The notes under the pieces are model-generated. The model ran no database searches, was not told the origin of the DNA, and was given only the letters and a program-made list of their open reading frames with translations. From NCBI RefSeq assembly GCF_006716445.1, contig NZ_VFPA01000003.1, positions 1,240,001 through 1,304,000 on the forward strand: a stretch of DNA of 64,000 nt, given 5' to 3'. The stretch is from Pseudonocardia kunmingensis (GTDB lineage: Bacteria; Actinomycetota; Actinomycetes; Mycobacteriales; Pseudonocardiaceae). Below are positions 44,336-53,498 of the stretch, piece by piece (positions within the stretch are counted from its first letter, which is position 1; each line of letters starts with the position of its first letter). Both the position numbers and the translations under genes were made by a program.

Positions 44336-44869
44336 TCACCAGACGGCACCGCCACGCCAGTCGCACGCGAGGTCGCCGCCCGCGGTGAGCCGGACGCTGA
44401 CCGGCAGCACGTGCACCGCGCCGTCCTCCTCGGGGGTGCGCCGCGGACCGTCGGGAGTGATCACCGACGTCGTGCCGTCCCACGGCCGCCAGCCGCGGGC
44501 GGCGTACCAGTGCGCGGCCGTGTCGGCGGCGCCCAACGCGCCCAGCTCGTAGGCACCGCGCACGACCCGCTCCACCTCGCCCATGACGAGCGCCCCGATG
44601 CCCCGCCCCCGCTGGTCCGCGCGGGTGGCGACCGCCTCGACGTAGCCGGTGCGCAACGCGGTCCCCCCGTGCAGCAGCCGCCGCATCACCACCGCCCCGT
44701 GCCCGACGAGGGCGTCGCCGTCCCGCACGATCGCGTGCATGCCGCCGAGGGCGTGGTCGAAGTCGTCGTCGCTGAAGTCGCCGTCGAACGCGGTGTCGAG
44801 CAGCTCGCGCAGGTCCCGCAGCTCCTGCGGTCCCAACCCCGACGTGTGGACGGTCTGCACCTCGATCAT
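44336..44869 (-). CDS. aac(2')-I: Aminoglycoside 2'-N-acetyltransferase, AAC(2')-I type
   Basis: This 177-residue GNAT enzyme follows the mycobacterial AAC(2')-I pattern along its whole length: FDHALGGMHAIV, GYVEAVATRADQRGRGIG (acetyl-CoA loop), RGAYELGALGA, YAARGWRPWDGTTSVI, RTPEEDGAVHVLPV and the terminal CDWRGGAVW. The reaction would be acetyl transfer to the 2'-amino group of aminoglycosides such as gentamicin or tobramycin. ATG 44869 has AGGA upstream. It is likely an intrinsic chromosomal gene, as in mycobacteria, and its native role may differ. Confidence 0.85.
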   Translation of the reverse strand: MIEVQTVHTSGLGPQELRDLRELLDTAFDGDFSDDDFDHALGGMHAIVRDGDALVGHGAVVMRRLLHGGTALRTGYVEAVATRADQRGRGIGALVMGEVERVVRGAYELGALGAADTAAHWYAARGWRPWDGTTSVITPDGPRRTPEEDGAVHVLPVSVRLTAGGDLACDWRGGAVW

Positions 44870-44897
44870 CCGGCCATCCTGCCGACCCGCCGCCGCG

Positions 44898-44966
44898 CTC
44901 ACACACCGACTTCCTCGCTCACACACCGACTGCAGTCGGTGCGCGAGGACAGGAGTCGGTGTGCCA
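44898..44966. repeat. Nested palindromic element, copy 1
   Basis: Two direct copies of CTCACACACCGACT, separated by TCCTCG, are followed by two inverted copies. The inner palindrome is 44924-44941 (centre CTGCAG). The outer arms CACACCGACT (44902-44911) and AGTCGGTGTG (44954-44963) also pair. It lies directly after the Uma2 stop in that gene's direction, as a terminator would. Copies 2 and 3 are at 54323 and 61332. Confidence 0.75.
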
Positions 44967-44967
44967 G

Positions 44968-45546
44968 CTAGCGGAGCGCGTCCAGGTCGATCTCCACCGG
45001 GAAGGGCTCCTCGACCGTGAACCCGCCGGTCACCGCGCCGGCGTCGGCGTAGCCGAACTCCCCGGCCAGGTGGCAGGCCAGCAGCGAGACCGGCTCGCTG
45101 ATGTCGAGGATCCAGTAGTGCGGGATGCCGGCGTCGGCGTACTCGTCGCGCTTGTGGACGTGGTCGGTACGCGTCGACCCGGGAGACACGACCTCGACCA
45201 CGAGGACGACCTCGGACGCCCGGAGCACGCCGCCCTCGCGCTCGACTCGCAACAGCGCCTCGCTCGACACGATGACCAGATCGGGCCGTCGGACGGTGCC
45301 CGGCGCATCCGGGGGCGCCAGTTGCAGATCGACGTCGATGTCGGGAATCACCTGCATCCCCCGAGGCAGGGCGCCGCGCAGTGCGACAGCCAACTCGAAC
45401 CCGGCGCGGTTGTGCGCCGGAACCGGGCTCGGCGACATCAGCAACCGCCCTTCCACCAACTCGCTGTAGCCGAGCTCGATCTCCCCGATCTCGAGGTACT
45501 CGGCCACGGTCAGCAGGTGCGATGGAGCAACCGGCTGGATCGCCAC
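44968..45546 (-). CDS. Uma2 family (DUF820) endonuclease-fold protein
   Basis: This 192-residue protein has a PD-(D/E)xK nuclease-like core: RRPDLVIVSSEALL, VVLVVEVVSPGSTRTD and KRDEYADAGIPHYWILD. Family members are widespread in actinobacteria and cyanobacteria, with unproven function. The nested palindrome follows its stop codon at once. It is divergent from the P450 gene. Confidence 0.9.
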   Translation of the reverse strand: MAIQPVAPSHLLTVAEYLEIGEIELGYSELVEGRLLMSPSPVPAHNRAGFELAVALRGALPRGMQVIPDIDVDLQLAPPDAPGTVRRPDLVIVSSEALLRVEREGGVLRASEVVLVVEVVSPGSTRTDHVHKRDEYADAGIPHYWILDISEPVSLLACHLAGEFGYADAGAVTGGFTVEEPFPVEIDLDALR

Positions 45547-45663
45547 GGCGACCTCCTCCCTGTCCCCGCCGAGTGTGTCAGGTGGGGCCGGCGATCGTGG
45601 CCGTCCGGGGGCGCGCGTCCGGGCTCACGTGACGGCATCTCGCAGACCGGGTACCAGGGCCGT

Positions 45664-47031
45664 ATGGAGAACACGCGGGGTGCAGACGGGACTGCCGTGC
45701 AGGACGCGGCGGGAGCAGCGCCGACGCGCGCGTCGGTCCCGGACACGCTGCGGGTGCTGGCCACGGCGCTCGCCCCGGTCGTCGCCCGCGGGGTGATCAT
45801 CCGCAGGCCCCGGGTGGTGGCGCTGGCCGAGCGGGTCGACGCCGACCGCCGGCTCGTGCGCACCCTGGCGCGGCTGCGCGAGCGCTACGGGCCGGCGCCG
45901 CTGCGACTGGCGGTGCCCGGCCGGTCGGTGGTGCTCCCGCTCGCTCCCGGCGACGTCGACGACGTGCTCGCGCGGTCCCCGGAGCCGTTCGCGACCAGCA
46001 CCCCCGAGAAGCGCGGCGCGCTGACCCGCTTCCAGCCGCACAACGTCCTGATCTCCCACGGCGCGGCGCGGGCCGACCGGCGCCGGTTCACCGAGGCGGT
46101 GCTCGAGCCCGAGCGGCCGCTGCACCACCTGGCCGGGCCCATGGTCGCGGTGGTGCGGGAGGAGGCGGCGCCGCTGCTCGCCGCCGCGGAGCGCACCGGC
46201 ACCGTGGACTGGGACGCGTTCGGGCCTGCGTGGATGCGCATCGTGCGCCGCGTGGTCCTGGGCGACTCGGCGCGCGACGACACCGCGTTCACCGACCTGC
46301 TGGCGCAGCTGCGCGGTGCGGGGAACTGGTCGGTGCTGCACCCGGGCGCCCCGCGCAGGCGCGCAGAGTTCCTCGAGCAGCTGCGGGCCCGCCTGGCACG
46401 GGCCGAGCGGGGGAGCCTGGCCGAGGCGGTCGCGCAGACGCAGGCGACCGCGCAGACCCATCCCGTGGAGCAGGTGCCGCAGTGGCTGTTCGCGTTCGAC
46501 CCGGCCGGGCTGGCGACGTTCCGCGCGCTGGCCCTGCTCGCCGCGCACCCGCTCGAGCAGGCGGCGGTCCGGGACGACCTGGCCGGCCGCGACCTCGCCG
46601 CTCCGCAGGACGTGCCCGGCCTCCGGGCGGCCGTGCTGGAGTCGGTGCGGCTCTGGCCCACCACACCGGCGATCCTGCGCGAGACGACGACCGGCACGGT
46701 GCTGGGCGGACGCACGCTGCCGGCCCGCACGCTCGTCCTGGTGCTCGCCTCGTTCTTCCACCGGGACTCGCAGCACCTCCCCGACGCCGACCGCTTCGCG
46801 CCCCGGCTGTGGGACGACGCGACCGCGTTGCCGGCGCGCGGGCTCGTGCCGTTCAGCGCGGGACCCGCGATCTGCCCCGGCCGCAACGTCGTGCTCTTCG
46901 TCGGGAGCACGCTGCTCGCGATGCTCCTGGAGCACCACGACGTGCGGCTCACCTCGCACCCGCGGCTCGGACCGGACCGGCCGCTGCCCGGCACGCTGAA
47001 CCCCTACGGCCTGCGGTTCGCCGTGTCGTGA
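45664..47031 (+). CDS. Cytochrome P450
   Basis: This 455-residue monooxygenase has the K-helix ExxR (Glu326, Arg329 in ESVRLW) and the heme-ligand motif PFSAGPAICPGR with Cys404. The I-helix oxygen-activation motif is AGLAT, with Ala in the usual acidic position before Thr. No redox partner is adjacent. ATG 45664 fits the family length, but no clear Shine-Dalgarno precedes it. The substrate is not predictable. Confidence 0.93.
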   Translation: MENTRGADGTAVQDAAGAAPTRASVPDTLRVLATALAPVVARGVIIRRPRVVALAERVDADRRLVRTLARLRERYGPAPLRLAVPGRSVVLPLAPGDVDDVLARSPEPFATSTPEKRGALTRFQPHNVLISHGAARADRRRFTEAVLEPERPLHHLAGPMVAVVREEAAPLLAAAERTGTVDWDAFGPAWMRIVRRVVLGDSARDDTAFTDLLAQLRGAGNWSVLHPGAPRRRAEFLEQLRARLARAERGSLAEAVAQTQATAQTHPVEQVPQWLFAFDPAGLATFRALALLAAHPLEQAAVRDDLAGRDLAAPQDVPGLRAAVLESVRLWPTTPAILRETTTGTVLGGRTLPARTLVLVLASFFHRDSQHLPDADRFAPRLWDDATALPARGLVPFSAGPAICPGRNVVLFVGSTLLAMLLEHHDVRLTSHPRLGPDRPLPGTLNPYGLRFAVS

Positions 47032-47034
47032 CCG

Positions 47035-47066
47035 GCGGTGCCGGGTGCGCCTGCACCCGGCACCGC
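47035..47066. terminator. 14-bp perfect stem between convergent genes
   Basis: GCGGTGCCGGGTGC (47035-47048) pairs perfectly with 47053-47066 around a 4-nt loop. It sits between the P450 stop and the Gfo/Idh stop and should end transcription from both sides. Confidence 0.7.
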
Positions 47067-47072
47067 GACCGG

Positions 47073-48194
47073 TCAGGGCGTCGGGACCTGCACCGCGGCG
47101 AGGACGTCGGCCACCCGCACCGGGGCGCCGGTGCTGGCCGACTCGTACACGGCCTGCACGGTGGCGAGCGCGAGCAGCGCGTCCTCGATCGTGACGCCGG
47201 GACGGGCACCGGTGTGGATCGCCTCGACCACGTCGCGGTACTGCCGCGAGTGCCCGGAGAACATCGGACCGCCTGCGCCCGCGTCCTCGGGTGCGAGGAC
47301 GAGCCCGGTCTGGTCGGCGCGGTCGCCCCGCTCCGCGGTGACGCCCGGGCCCCCGCCGGCCTCGGTGGATGCCAGGTCCCGCGCGTGGAAGTACGCCAGC
47401 CGGTCGTCGTCGATCACCGCCGAGCCGGCGTCGCCCAGCACCTGCAGGCGCGCGCTCAGCCCGGGGTAGGCCGCCGTGGTGGCGTGCAGGGTGGCGAGCG
47501 CCCCCGACTCGAACCGGACGACCGCGGCGACGGTGTCCTCGACCTCGACGCGCTCGTGGGCGAGCAGCCCGGTGTGCGCCACGACGTCGACCGGGGTGCC
47601 GAGGAACCACAGCAGCAGGTCGACGGTGTGCACGCCCTGGTTCATCAGCGCGCCGCCGCCGTCGAGCTCCCAGGTGCCACGCCAGGCCCCCGAGTCGTAG
47701 TACGCCTGGCTGCGCCACCAGGACACCGTCGCGACGGCCGACGTCACGCGGCCGAACCGGCCCGCGGTGATCGCCTCGCGCACCGCGGCGCTGGACGGGT
47801 CGAAGCGGTGCTGGCTGATCACCGAGGCCACCGTGCCCGCCGGGGCAGCCGCCGCGGCCGCGGCGATCGGCGCCGCCGCCTCGACGGTGACGTCGAGCGG
47901 CTTCTCCACCACGACGTGGCGGCCCGCCCCCAGCGCCGCCACGGCGATCTGCGCGTGGGCGCCGCTGGGCACGCAGACGGCGACCGCGTCGACGTCGTCG
48001 CGCGCGAGCGCCTCGTCGAGGGAGGTGGTGACCGGGGTGTCGGTGCCCAGTCGCGCGGCGACGGCCTCCGCGGCCGCGGCGTCGACGTCCACCAGGACGC
48101 TGACCTCGGTGTCCGGCCCGGCGGCGAGCACGTCGGCGTGCAGCGCGCCGATCACCCCGCACCCGACGACGGCGAAGCGCACAGGACGGGTCAT
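47073..48194 (-). CDS. Gfo/Idh/MocA family oxidoreductase
   Basis: This 373-residue NAD(P)-dependent dehydrogenase has a Rossmann start (VVGCGVIGALHADVL), the catalytic EKPL motif with Lys, SQHRFDPSS and GGGALMNQGVHTVDLLLW, where His is the usual acid/base. It overlaps the isomerase-like gene by 4 nt. Together they probably process an inositol or sugar derivative. The substrate is unknown. Confidence 0.92.
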   Translation of the reverse strand: MTRPVRFAVVGCGVIGALHADVLAAGPDTEVSVLVDVDAAAAEAVAARLGTDTPVTTSLDEALARDDVDAVAVCVPSGAHAQIAVAALGAGRHVVVEKPLDVTVEAAAPIAAAAAAAPAGTVASVISQHRFDPSSAAVREAITAGRFGRVTSAVATVSWWRSQAYYDSGAWRGTWELDGGGALMNQGVHTVDLLLWFLGTPVDVVAHTGLLAHERVEVEDTVAAVVRFESGALATLHATTAAYPGLSARLQVLGDAGSAVIDDDRLAYFHARDLASTEAGGGPGVTAERGDRADQTGLVLAPEDAGAGGPMFSGHSRQYRDVVEAIHTGARPGVTIEDALLALATVQAVYESASTGAPVRVADVLAAVQVPTP

Positions 48195-49018
48195 CGGTAG
48201 GCCACCCCCACCTCGTCGAGGATCCGCGTGAACGCGCGCGTCGCGCGGCGGAAGTGGTCCTCGCCGGAGAACCCGCCGAGCGCGCCCGCGGTGGCCAGGT
48301 GCGGCTCCATAGAGCAGTAGCCGTCGTAGCCGTCGGCGGCCAGCGCCCGCACGGTCTGCTCGACCTCGCCGTCGCCCTCCCCCGCCGGCACGACCGTGCC
48401 GTCGGCCAGCAGCGCGTCCTTCACCTGCAGGTACTCCAGGTGCGGGCGCAGGGCCGCGTAGCCCTCGCTGAACGGGATGACGCCCACCTGCACGAAGTTC
48501 GCCGGGTCCCAGGCGAGCTTCAGCTGTGGCGAGCCGACCGACTCCACGAGGTCGAGGCAGCGCTGCGGGGTGTCGCCGTAGATCTCCTTCTCGTTCTCGT
48601 GCAGCAGCACGACGTCGTGCCCCTGCGCCTCGTCGGCGAGCGCCGCCATCCGGCGCAGCACCTCGTCGCGGTGCGCCGCGGGGTCCTCGCCCTTGGGGAT
48701 GAAGAAGGAGAACAGGCGGATGTAGGGCGCCCGCAGCACCCGGGCGACGTGCAGGGCGCGGCGCATCCGCACGAGGTGGGCGTCGAAGTCGTCGCGCACG
48801 CCGATCTTGCCGATGGGCGAGCCGACCGAGGAGGTGCCGATGCCGGCGCCCTCCAGCGTCGCCCGCACCCGCTCCAGCTGGTCGTCGTCGAGGTCGAGCA
48901 CATTGGTGTCCCATGCGCTGCGGAACTCGATGTGGCGGATGCCGAGATCGGTGAGGACCCGGCACTGCTCGTCGAGATCCGGGGAGATCTCGTCGGCGAA
49001 GCCGGAGAGGGTCCACAT
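48191..49018 (-). CDS. Sugar phosphate isomerase/epimerase (TIM barrel)
   Basis: This is a 275-residue AP endonuclease 2-fold barrel: LSGFADEISPDLDEQ, IRHIEFRSAWDTNVLDL, VVLLHENEKEIYGDT (metal Glu), LKLAWDPANFVQVG and YCSMEPHL. The pattern fits xylose-isomerase-like/IolE-like enzymes. It is first of a two-gene operon with the Gfo/Idh protein and divergent from glucose dehydrogenase. Confidence 0.92.
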   Translation of the reverse strand: MWTLSGFADEISPDLDEQCRVLTDLGIRHIEFRSAWDTNVLDLDDDQLERVRATLEGAGIGTSSVGSPIGKIGVRDDFDAHLVRMRRALHVARVLRAPYIRLFSFFIPKGEDPAAHRDEVLRRMAALADEAQGHDVVLLHENEKEIYGDTPQRCLDLVESVGSPQLKLAWDPANFVQVGVIPFSEGYAALRPHLEYLQVKDALLADGTVVPAGEGDGEVEQTVRALAADGYDGYCSMEPHLATAGALGGFSGEDHFRRATRAFTRILDEVGVAYR

Positions 49019-49164
49019 GCTGGTTGCACTCCCGTCTGGGCTCCCGGTCGGGGCCCGCGGCCGAGCGTAGTGCGGTGCGGAACCCGAAATGTCGATCATC
49101 ACGATGCGCTATCGGCACCCCTGCGAGGCGTGTCGGGCCCGGTGGCCCGGGGAAGCACCAGGTC

Positions 49165-50265
49165 ATGCGCGCACTCACCGTCACACCCGGTACGCCCGAC
49201 TCCGCTGCGCTGCGGGACGTTCCCGAACCTCCGCCGGACGACGGGCCGGTGTTGGTGGAGACGCTCGGGATCGGCATCTGCGGCACCGACCGCGAGATCG
49301 TGTCCGGGGCGTACGGGCAGGCCCCGGACGGCGCCGAGCACCTGGTGATCGGGCACGAGTCGCTGGGCCGGGTGCGCGAGGCCCCGGAGGGATCGGGGCT
49401 CGCCGAGGGCGATCTCGTCGTCGGGATCGTGCGGCGTCCCGATCCCGTGCCGTGCGCCAACTGCGCCGTCGGCGAGTGGGACATGTGCCGCAACGGCCGC
49501 TACACCGAACGCGGGATCCAGGGCCGGCACGGCTACGCGAGCGAGCGCTACCGGATCCACCCCGAGTACGCGGTGCGGATCGATCCGGAGCTCGACCGGG
49601 TCGGCGTGCTCATGGAACCCACCACCGTGGTGGCGAAGGCCTGGGAGCACATCGAACGGATCGGGCAACGGGCGGCGTGGTCGCCGCGGAAGGTGCTGGT
49701 CACCGGCGCCGGGCCGATCGGCCTGCTCGCCGCGCTGCTGGGCGTGCAGCGCGGGTTGGACGTGCGGGTCCTGGACCGGGTGGAGTCGGGCCCGAAGCCC
49801 GACCTCGTCCGGCAGTTGGGCGCGAGCTACCACACGGAACTGTCCGAGGTGGACGACGACGCGGACATCGTCATCGAGGGCACCGGCGCGGCCCCGCTCA
49901 TCGCCGACGTGATGGCGCACAACGCGCACAACGCCGTCGTCTGCCTCACCGGGGTCTCGGCGAAGGGCCGCGACCTGCCCGTGGACGTCGGCGGGCTCAA
50001 CCGGGGCATCGTGCTGCAGAACGACGTGGTGTTCGGGTCCGTCAACGCCAACCGCCGCCACTACGAGAAGGCCGCCGACGCGCTCGCGAAGGCCGACCGC
50101 GGCTGGCTGGAGCGGCTGATCACCCGGAGCGTCCCGCTCGACGACTTCGCCGCCGCGTTGGAACGCCGCGACGACGACGTCAAGGTCGTCCTCGAGCTGG
50201 GCCGCGACGTGGACGGCGCCTCGCAAGGCCCGCGAGCCCGCCGGAGCGAAGCGGAGGCCGAGTGA
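49165..50265 (+). CDS. Zinc-dependent glucose 1-dehydrogenase-like MDR protein
   Basis: This 366-residue medium-chain dehydrogenase has catalytic zinc motifs GICGTDREIV and VIGHESLGRV, structural-site-like CANCAVGEWDMC, an N-terminal segment with ERGIQGRHGYASE and cofactor loop LVTGAGPIGLLAALLG. This layout is that of archaeal/bacterial glucose dehydrogenases (GlcDH group). It overlaps the GH15 gene, linking glucan or trehalose hydrolysis with glucose oxidation. Confidence 0.88.
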   Translation: MRALTVTPGTPDSAALRDVPEPPPDDGPVLVETLGIGICGTDREIVSGAYGQAPDGAEHLVIGHESLGRVREAPEGSGLAEGDLVVGIVRRPDPVPCANCAVGEWDMCRNGRYTERGIQGRHGYASERYRIHPEYAVRIDPELDRVGVLMEPTTVVAKAWEHIERIGQRAAWSPRKVLVTGAGPIGLLAALLGVQRGLDVRVLDRVESGPKPDLVRQLGASYHTELSEVDDDADIVIEGTGAAPLIADVMAHNAHNAVVCLTGVSAKGRDLPVDVGGLNRGIVLQNDVVFGSVNANRRHYEKAADALAKADRGWLERLITRSVPLDDFAAALERRDDDVKVVLELGRDVDGASQGPRARRSEAEAE

Positions 50266-50267
50266 CG

Positions 50268-52061
50268 ATGGCGGGCCTCATCGAGGACTACGCCCTGCTC
50301 GGCGACACCCACACCGCCGCGCTCGTCGGGCGCGACGGGGCGATCGACTGGCTCTGCCTCCCCCGGTTCGACTCGCCCGCGTGCTTCGCGGCGCTGCTGC
50401 ACGACGAGAGCGCCGGGCACTGGACGCTCGCCCCCGCGGCCGGCGGGCGGTGCACGCGGCGCAGCTACCGCGGCGACTCGCTGGTGCTCGACACCGAGTG
50501 GGACACGCCCGAGGGCACCGTCCGCGTCACCGACTGCATGCCGGTGCGCGGCGAGGCGGCCGACGTCGTCCGGGTCGTGACCGGCGTGTCGGGCCGGGTG
50601 CCGATGCGGATGCAGCTGCGGCTGCGGTTCGACTACGGCCACGTCGTGCCCTGGGTGCGGCGCGTGGACGGCGAGCTCACCGCCGTGGCCGGGCCGGACG
50701 CGGTGTGGCTGAACACCCCGGTGGAGCTCGTCGGGCGCGACCTGTCGACCACCGCCGAGTTCACCGTCGACGCGGGCACCTCGGTGCCGTTCGTGCTCAC
50801 CTACAAGCCGTCGCACGAACCGCGGCCGCGGCACGTGGACGCCGACGTGGCGATCGGCGACACCGAGCGGTTCTGGTCCCGCTGGATCAGCCGCTGCACC
50901 TACACCGGCCAGCACTCCGACGCCGTACGCCGGTCGCTGGTGGCGCTGAAGGCCCTGACCTACGCCCCCACCGGGGGCATCGTCGCCGCGGCCACGACGT
51001 CGCTGCCCGAGCAGCTCGGCGGCCCGCGCAACTGGGACTACCGCTACTGCTGGCTGCGCGACGCCACGCTCACGCTGCAGGCCCTGCTCGGCACCGGCTA
51101 CGTGAAGGAGGCCGAGGAGTGGCGGGAGTGGCTGCTGCGCGCGATCGCGGGCGACCCCGGCGACCTGCAGATCATGTACGGGCTCGACGGGACGCGGCGG
51201 CTGCCCGAGTACGAGGTTCCGTGGCTGTCGGGCTACGAGGGCTCGAGGCCGGTGCGGATCGGCAACGCGGCCGCCGGCCAGTTCCAGCTCGACGTGTGGG
51301 GTGAGGTCCTCGACGGGTTGCACCTCGCCCGCGACGCGGGCGTGCAGCGCATGGACGCCGCCTGGGACGTGCAACGCGCGCTCGTGAAGTTCCTGGAGGG
51401 CCACTGGCGCGACGCCGACGAGAGCCTGTGGGAGGTGCGCGGCGGGCGGCAGCAGTTCGTGCACTCGAAGGTGATGGCCTGGGCGGGGGTCGACCGCGCC
51501 ATCCAGGCCGTCGAGCGGTTCGGGCTGCGCGGCCCGGTCGACCGCTGGCGGGCGCTGCGCGCGGAGATCCACGCCGAGGTCTGCGAGCACGGCTTCGACG
51601 CCGACCGCGGCACGTTCACGCAGTACTACGGCAGCCGCGGCCTGGACGCCGCCCTGCTGCTGATCCCCCGCACCGGGTTCCTGCCCTGGGACGATCCGCG
51701 CGTCGTCGGCACGGTCGACGCGGTCTCGCGCGAGCTGATGGAGGGCGGTTTCGTGCTGCGCTACCGGCCGGAGGTCGACTCGGTCGACGGGCTGCCCGGC
51801 GGCGAGGGCGCCTTCCTGGCCTGCTCGTTCTGGCTGGCCGACGCGCTGCACGGCATCGGGCGGACCGGCGAGGCGCAGGGGCTGTTCGAGCGGTTGCTGG
51901 ACCTGCGCTCCGACCTCGGGTTGCTCGCCGAGGAGTACGACACGGCGGCCGGCAGGCAGGTCGGCAACACTCCCCAGGCGTTCAGCCACCTCGCGCTGGT
52001 GAACACCGCACTGCACCTCGCCCCGGCGTCGGAGAGCACCGCGCCCGAGCCCGTGCGATGA
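50268..52061 (+). CDS. Glycoside hydrolase family 15 protein (trehalase/glucoamylase-like)
   Basis: This is about 597 residues. It starts GLIEDYALLGDTHTAALVG, the N-terminal domain of actinobacterial GH15 trehalases. The catalytic barrel has RNWDYRYCWLRDATLTLQAL, the general-acid region and LLAEEYDTAAG with GNTPQAFSHLALV. It should release glucose from trehalose or alpha-glucan in the cytosol. ATG 50268 or GTG 50262 (overlapping the upstream stop) is the start. The upstream glucose dehydrogenase supports a glucose-producing role. Confidence 0.9.
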   Translation: MAGLIEDYALLGDTHTAALVGRDGAIDWLCLPRFDSPACFAALLHDESAGHWTLAPAAGGRCTRRSYRGDSLVLDTEWDTPEGTVRVTDCMPVRGEAADVVRVVTGVSGRVPMRMQLRLRFDYGHVVPWVRRVDGELTAVAGPDAVWLNTPVELVGRDLSTTAEFTVDAGTSVPFVLTYKPSHEPRPRHVDADVAIGDTERFWSRWISRCTYTGQHSDAVRRSLVALKALTYAPTGGIVAAATTSLPEQLGGPRNWDYRYCWLRDATLTLQALLGTGYVKEAEEWREWLLRAIAGDPGDLQIMYGLDGTRRLPEYEVPWLSGYEGSRPVRIGNAAAGQFQLDVWGEVLDGLHLARDAGVQRMDAAWDVQRALVKFLEGHWRDADESLWEVRGGRQQFVHSKVMAWAGVDRAIQAVERFGLRGPVDRWRALRAEIHAEVCEHGFDADRGTFTQYYGSRGLDAALLLIPRTGFLPWDDPRVVGTVDAVSRELMEGGFVLRYRPEVDSVDGLPGGEGAFLACSFWLADALHGIGRTGEAQGLFERLLDLRSDLGLLAEEYDTAAGRQVGNTPQAFSHLALVNTALHLAPASESTAPEPVR

Positions 52062-52107
52062 CCGGCCCGGTCGATTGCACCGCCGGTACCCCGGGTAGGC
52101 GGGAGGC

Positions 52108-53466
52108 ATGACGGGGACACAGTCGGGCACGGGGACCCAGCCGAGCACGGAACCGGGCGCGCGACCGCGCGTCGTGATCGTCGGAGGCGGCTTCGCCGGG
52201 CACAGCGCGGCCCGCTCACTGGCCAAGCGCGTCGGCGACGCCGTCGAGATCGTGCTGGTCAACCCCACCGACTACTTCCTCTACCTGCCTCTGCTGCCGG
52301 AGGTCGCGGCCGGGGTGCTCGATCCGCGGCGGGTCACGGTGTCGCTCGCGGCGACCCTGCCGGGGGTGCGGCTGGTGCTCGGTGAGGTCGACTCGGTCGA
52401 CCTCACCCGGCGCCGCATCGGCTGGAACGACCCGGAGGGCGGGCGCGGCGAGCTGGGCTACGACCGCCTCGTGCTCGCCGCCGGCAGCGTCAACAAGCTG
52501 CTGCCGATCCCCGGTATCGCCGAGCACGCGCACGGCTTCCGGGGCATCCCGGAGGCGCTCTACCTGCGCGACCACATCACCCGGCAGGTCGAGCTGGCGG
52601 CCACGGCGCAGGACCCGCGGGAGCGGGAGGCCCGCTGCACGTTCGTCGTGGTGGGTGCCGGCTACACCGGCACCGAGGTGGCGGCGCAGGGGCCACTGCT
52701 CACCGATGCGCTGGTCCGCAACCGACCGGAGCTGCGCGGGCAGCGGATGCGCTGGATGCTGCTCGACACCGCGCCCCAGGTGCTCCCCGGCTTGGACGAA
52801 CGGCTGTCGCGGACCGCCGACCGGGTGCTGCGCGAGCGCGGCGTGGAGGTGCGCACCGGCGAGTCGGTGAAGGAAGCGGGCCGCGAGTGCGTCCTGCTGA
52901 CCACCGGCGAGGAGGTGCCGACGCGCACGCTCGTGTGGTGCGTCGGCGTGCGGCCCGACCCGCTCGTCGAGGAGGTCGGGCTGCCCACCCAGAAGGGCCG
53001 CCTCTGCGTGGACGCGCAGCTCACGGTGCCCGATCACCCCGACGTCTTCGCGTGCGGGGACGCCGCGGCGGTGCCCGACCTGACCCGTCCGGGCGAGGTC
53101 ACGGCCATGACGGCGCAGCACGCCGTGCGCCAGGGCAAGCTCGCGGGCCGCAACGTCGCCGCCTCGCTCGGGTACGGCGGCCCACGCAGCTACCGCCACC
53201 ACGACCTGGGGTTCGTCGTCGAGCTCGGCGGGCGCGACGCCGCGGCGAACCCGCTGCACGTCCCACTGGCCGGGCTGCCGGCGAAGGCCGTGACCCGCGG
53301 CTACCACCTGGTGTCCATGCCCGGCAACCGCACCCGTACGGCGGCCGACTGGCTGCTCGAGGCCGTGCTACCGCGACAGACGGTGCAGCTGGGCCTGGTC
53401 CGCGGACCGAACGTGCCGCTGGAGACGGCGTCGCCGGAACTGGAACACGCGCCCAGCAGCCCCTGA
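52108..53466 (+). CDS. NAD(P)/FAD-dependent oxidoreductase, NDH-2-like
   Basis: This 452-residue flavoprotein has FAD motif GGGFAG (26-31), a second nucleotide-binding motif VVVGAGYTGTE, VFACGDAAAVPD and AMTAQHAVRQGKL. The order matches type II NADH:quinone dehydrogenases. The C-terminal amphipathic region with RTAADWLLEAVLPRQ may attach it to the membrane. It stands alone, 46 nt after the GH15 gene. Confidence 0.9.
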   Translation: MTGTQSGTGTQPSTEPGARPRVVIVGGGFAGHSAARSLAKRVGDAVEIVLVNPTDYFLYLPLLPEVAAGVLDPRRVTVSLAATLPGVRLVLGEVDSVDLTRRRIGWNDPEGGRGELGYDRLVLAAGSVNKLLPIPGIAEHAHGFRGIPEALYLRDHITRQVELAATAQDPREREARCTFVVVGAGYTGTEVAAQGPLLTDALVRNRPELRGQRMRWMLLDTAPQVLPGLDERLSRTADRVLRERGVEVRTGESVKEAGRECVLLTTGEEVPTRTLVWCVGVRPDPLVEEVGLPTQKGRLCVDAQLTVPDHPDVFACGDAAAVPDLTRPGEVTAMTAQHAVRQGKLAGRNVAASLGYGGPRSYRHHDLGFVVELGGRDAAANPLHVPLAGLPAKAVTRGYHLVSMPGNRTRTAADWLLEAVLPRQTVQLGLVRGPNVPLETASPELEHAPSSP

Positions 53467-53498
53467 ACTCCGCGCCGGGCGGGCGTAGCGTCGCCGCC

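Noticed and set aside
49089..52061. A 990-codon frame through glucose dehydrogenase and GH15
   Set aside because: Only the part from 50268 shows homology; the first part is Arg-rich shadow translation of the dehydrogenase gene in another frame.
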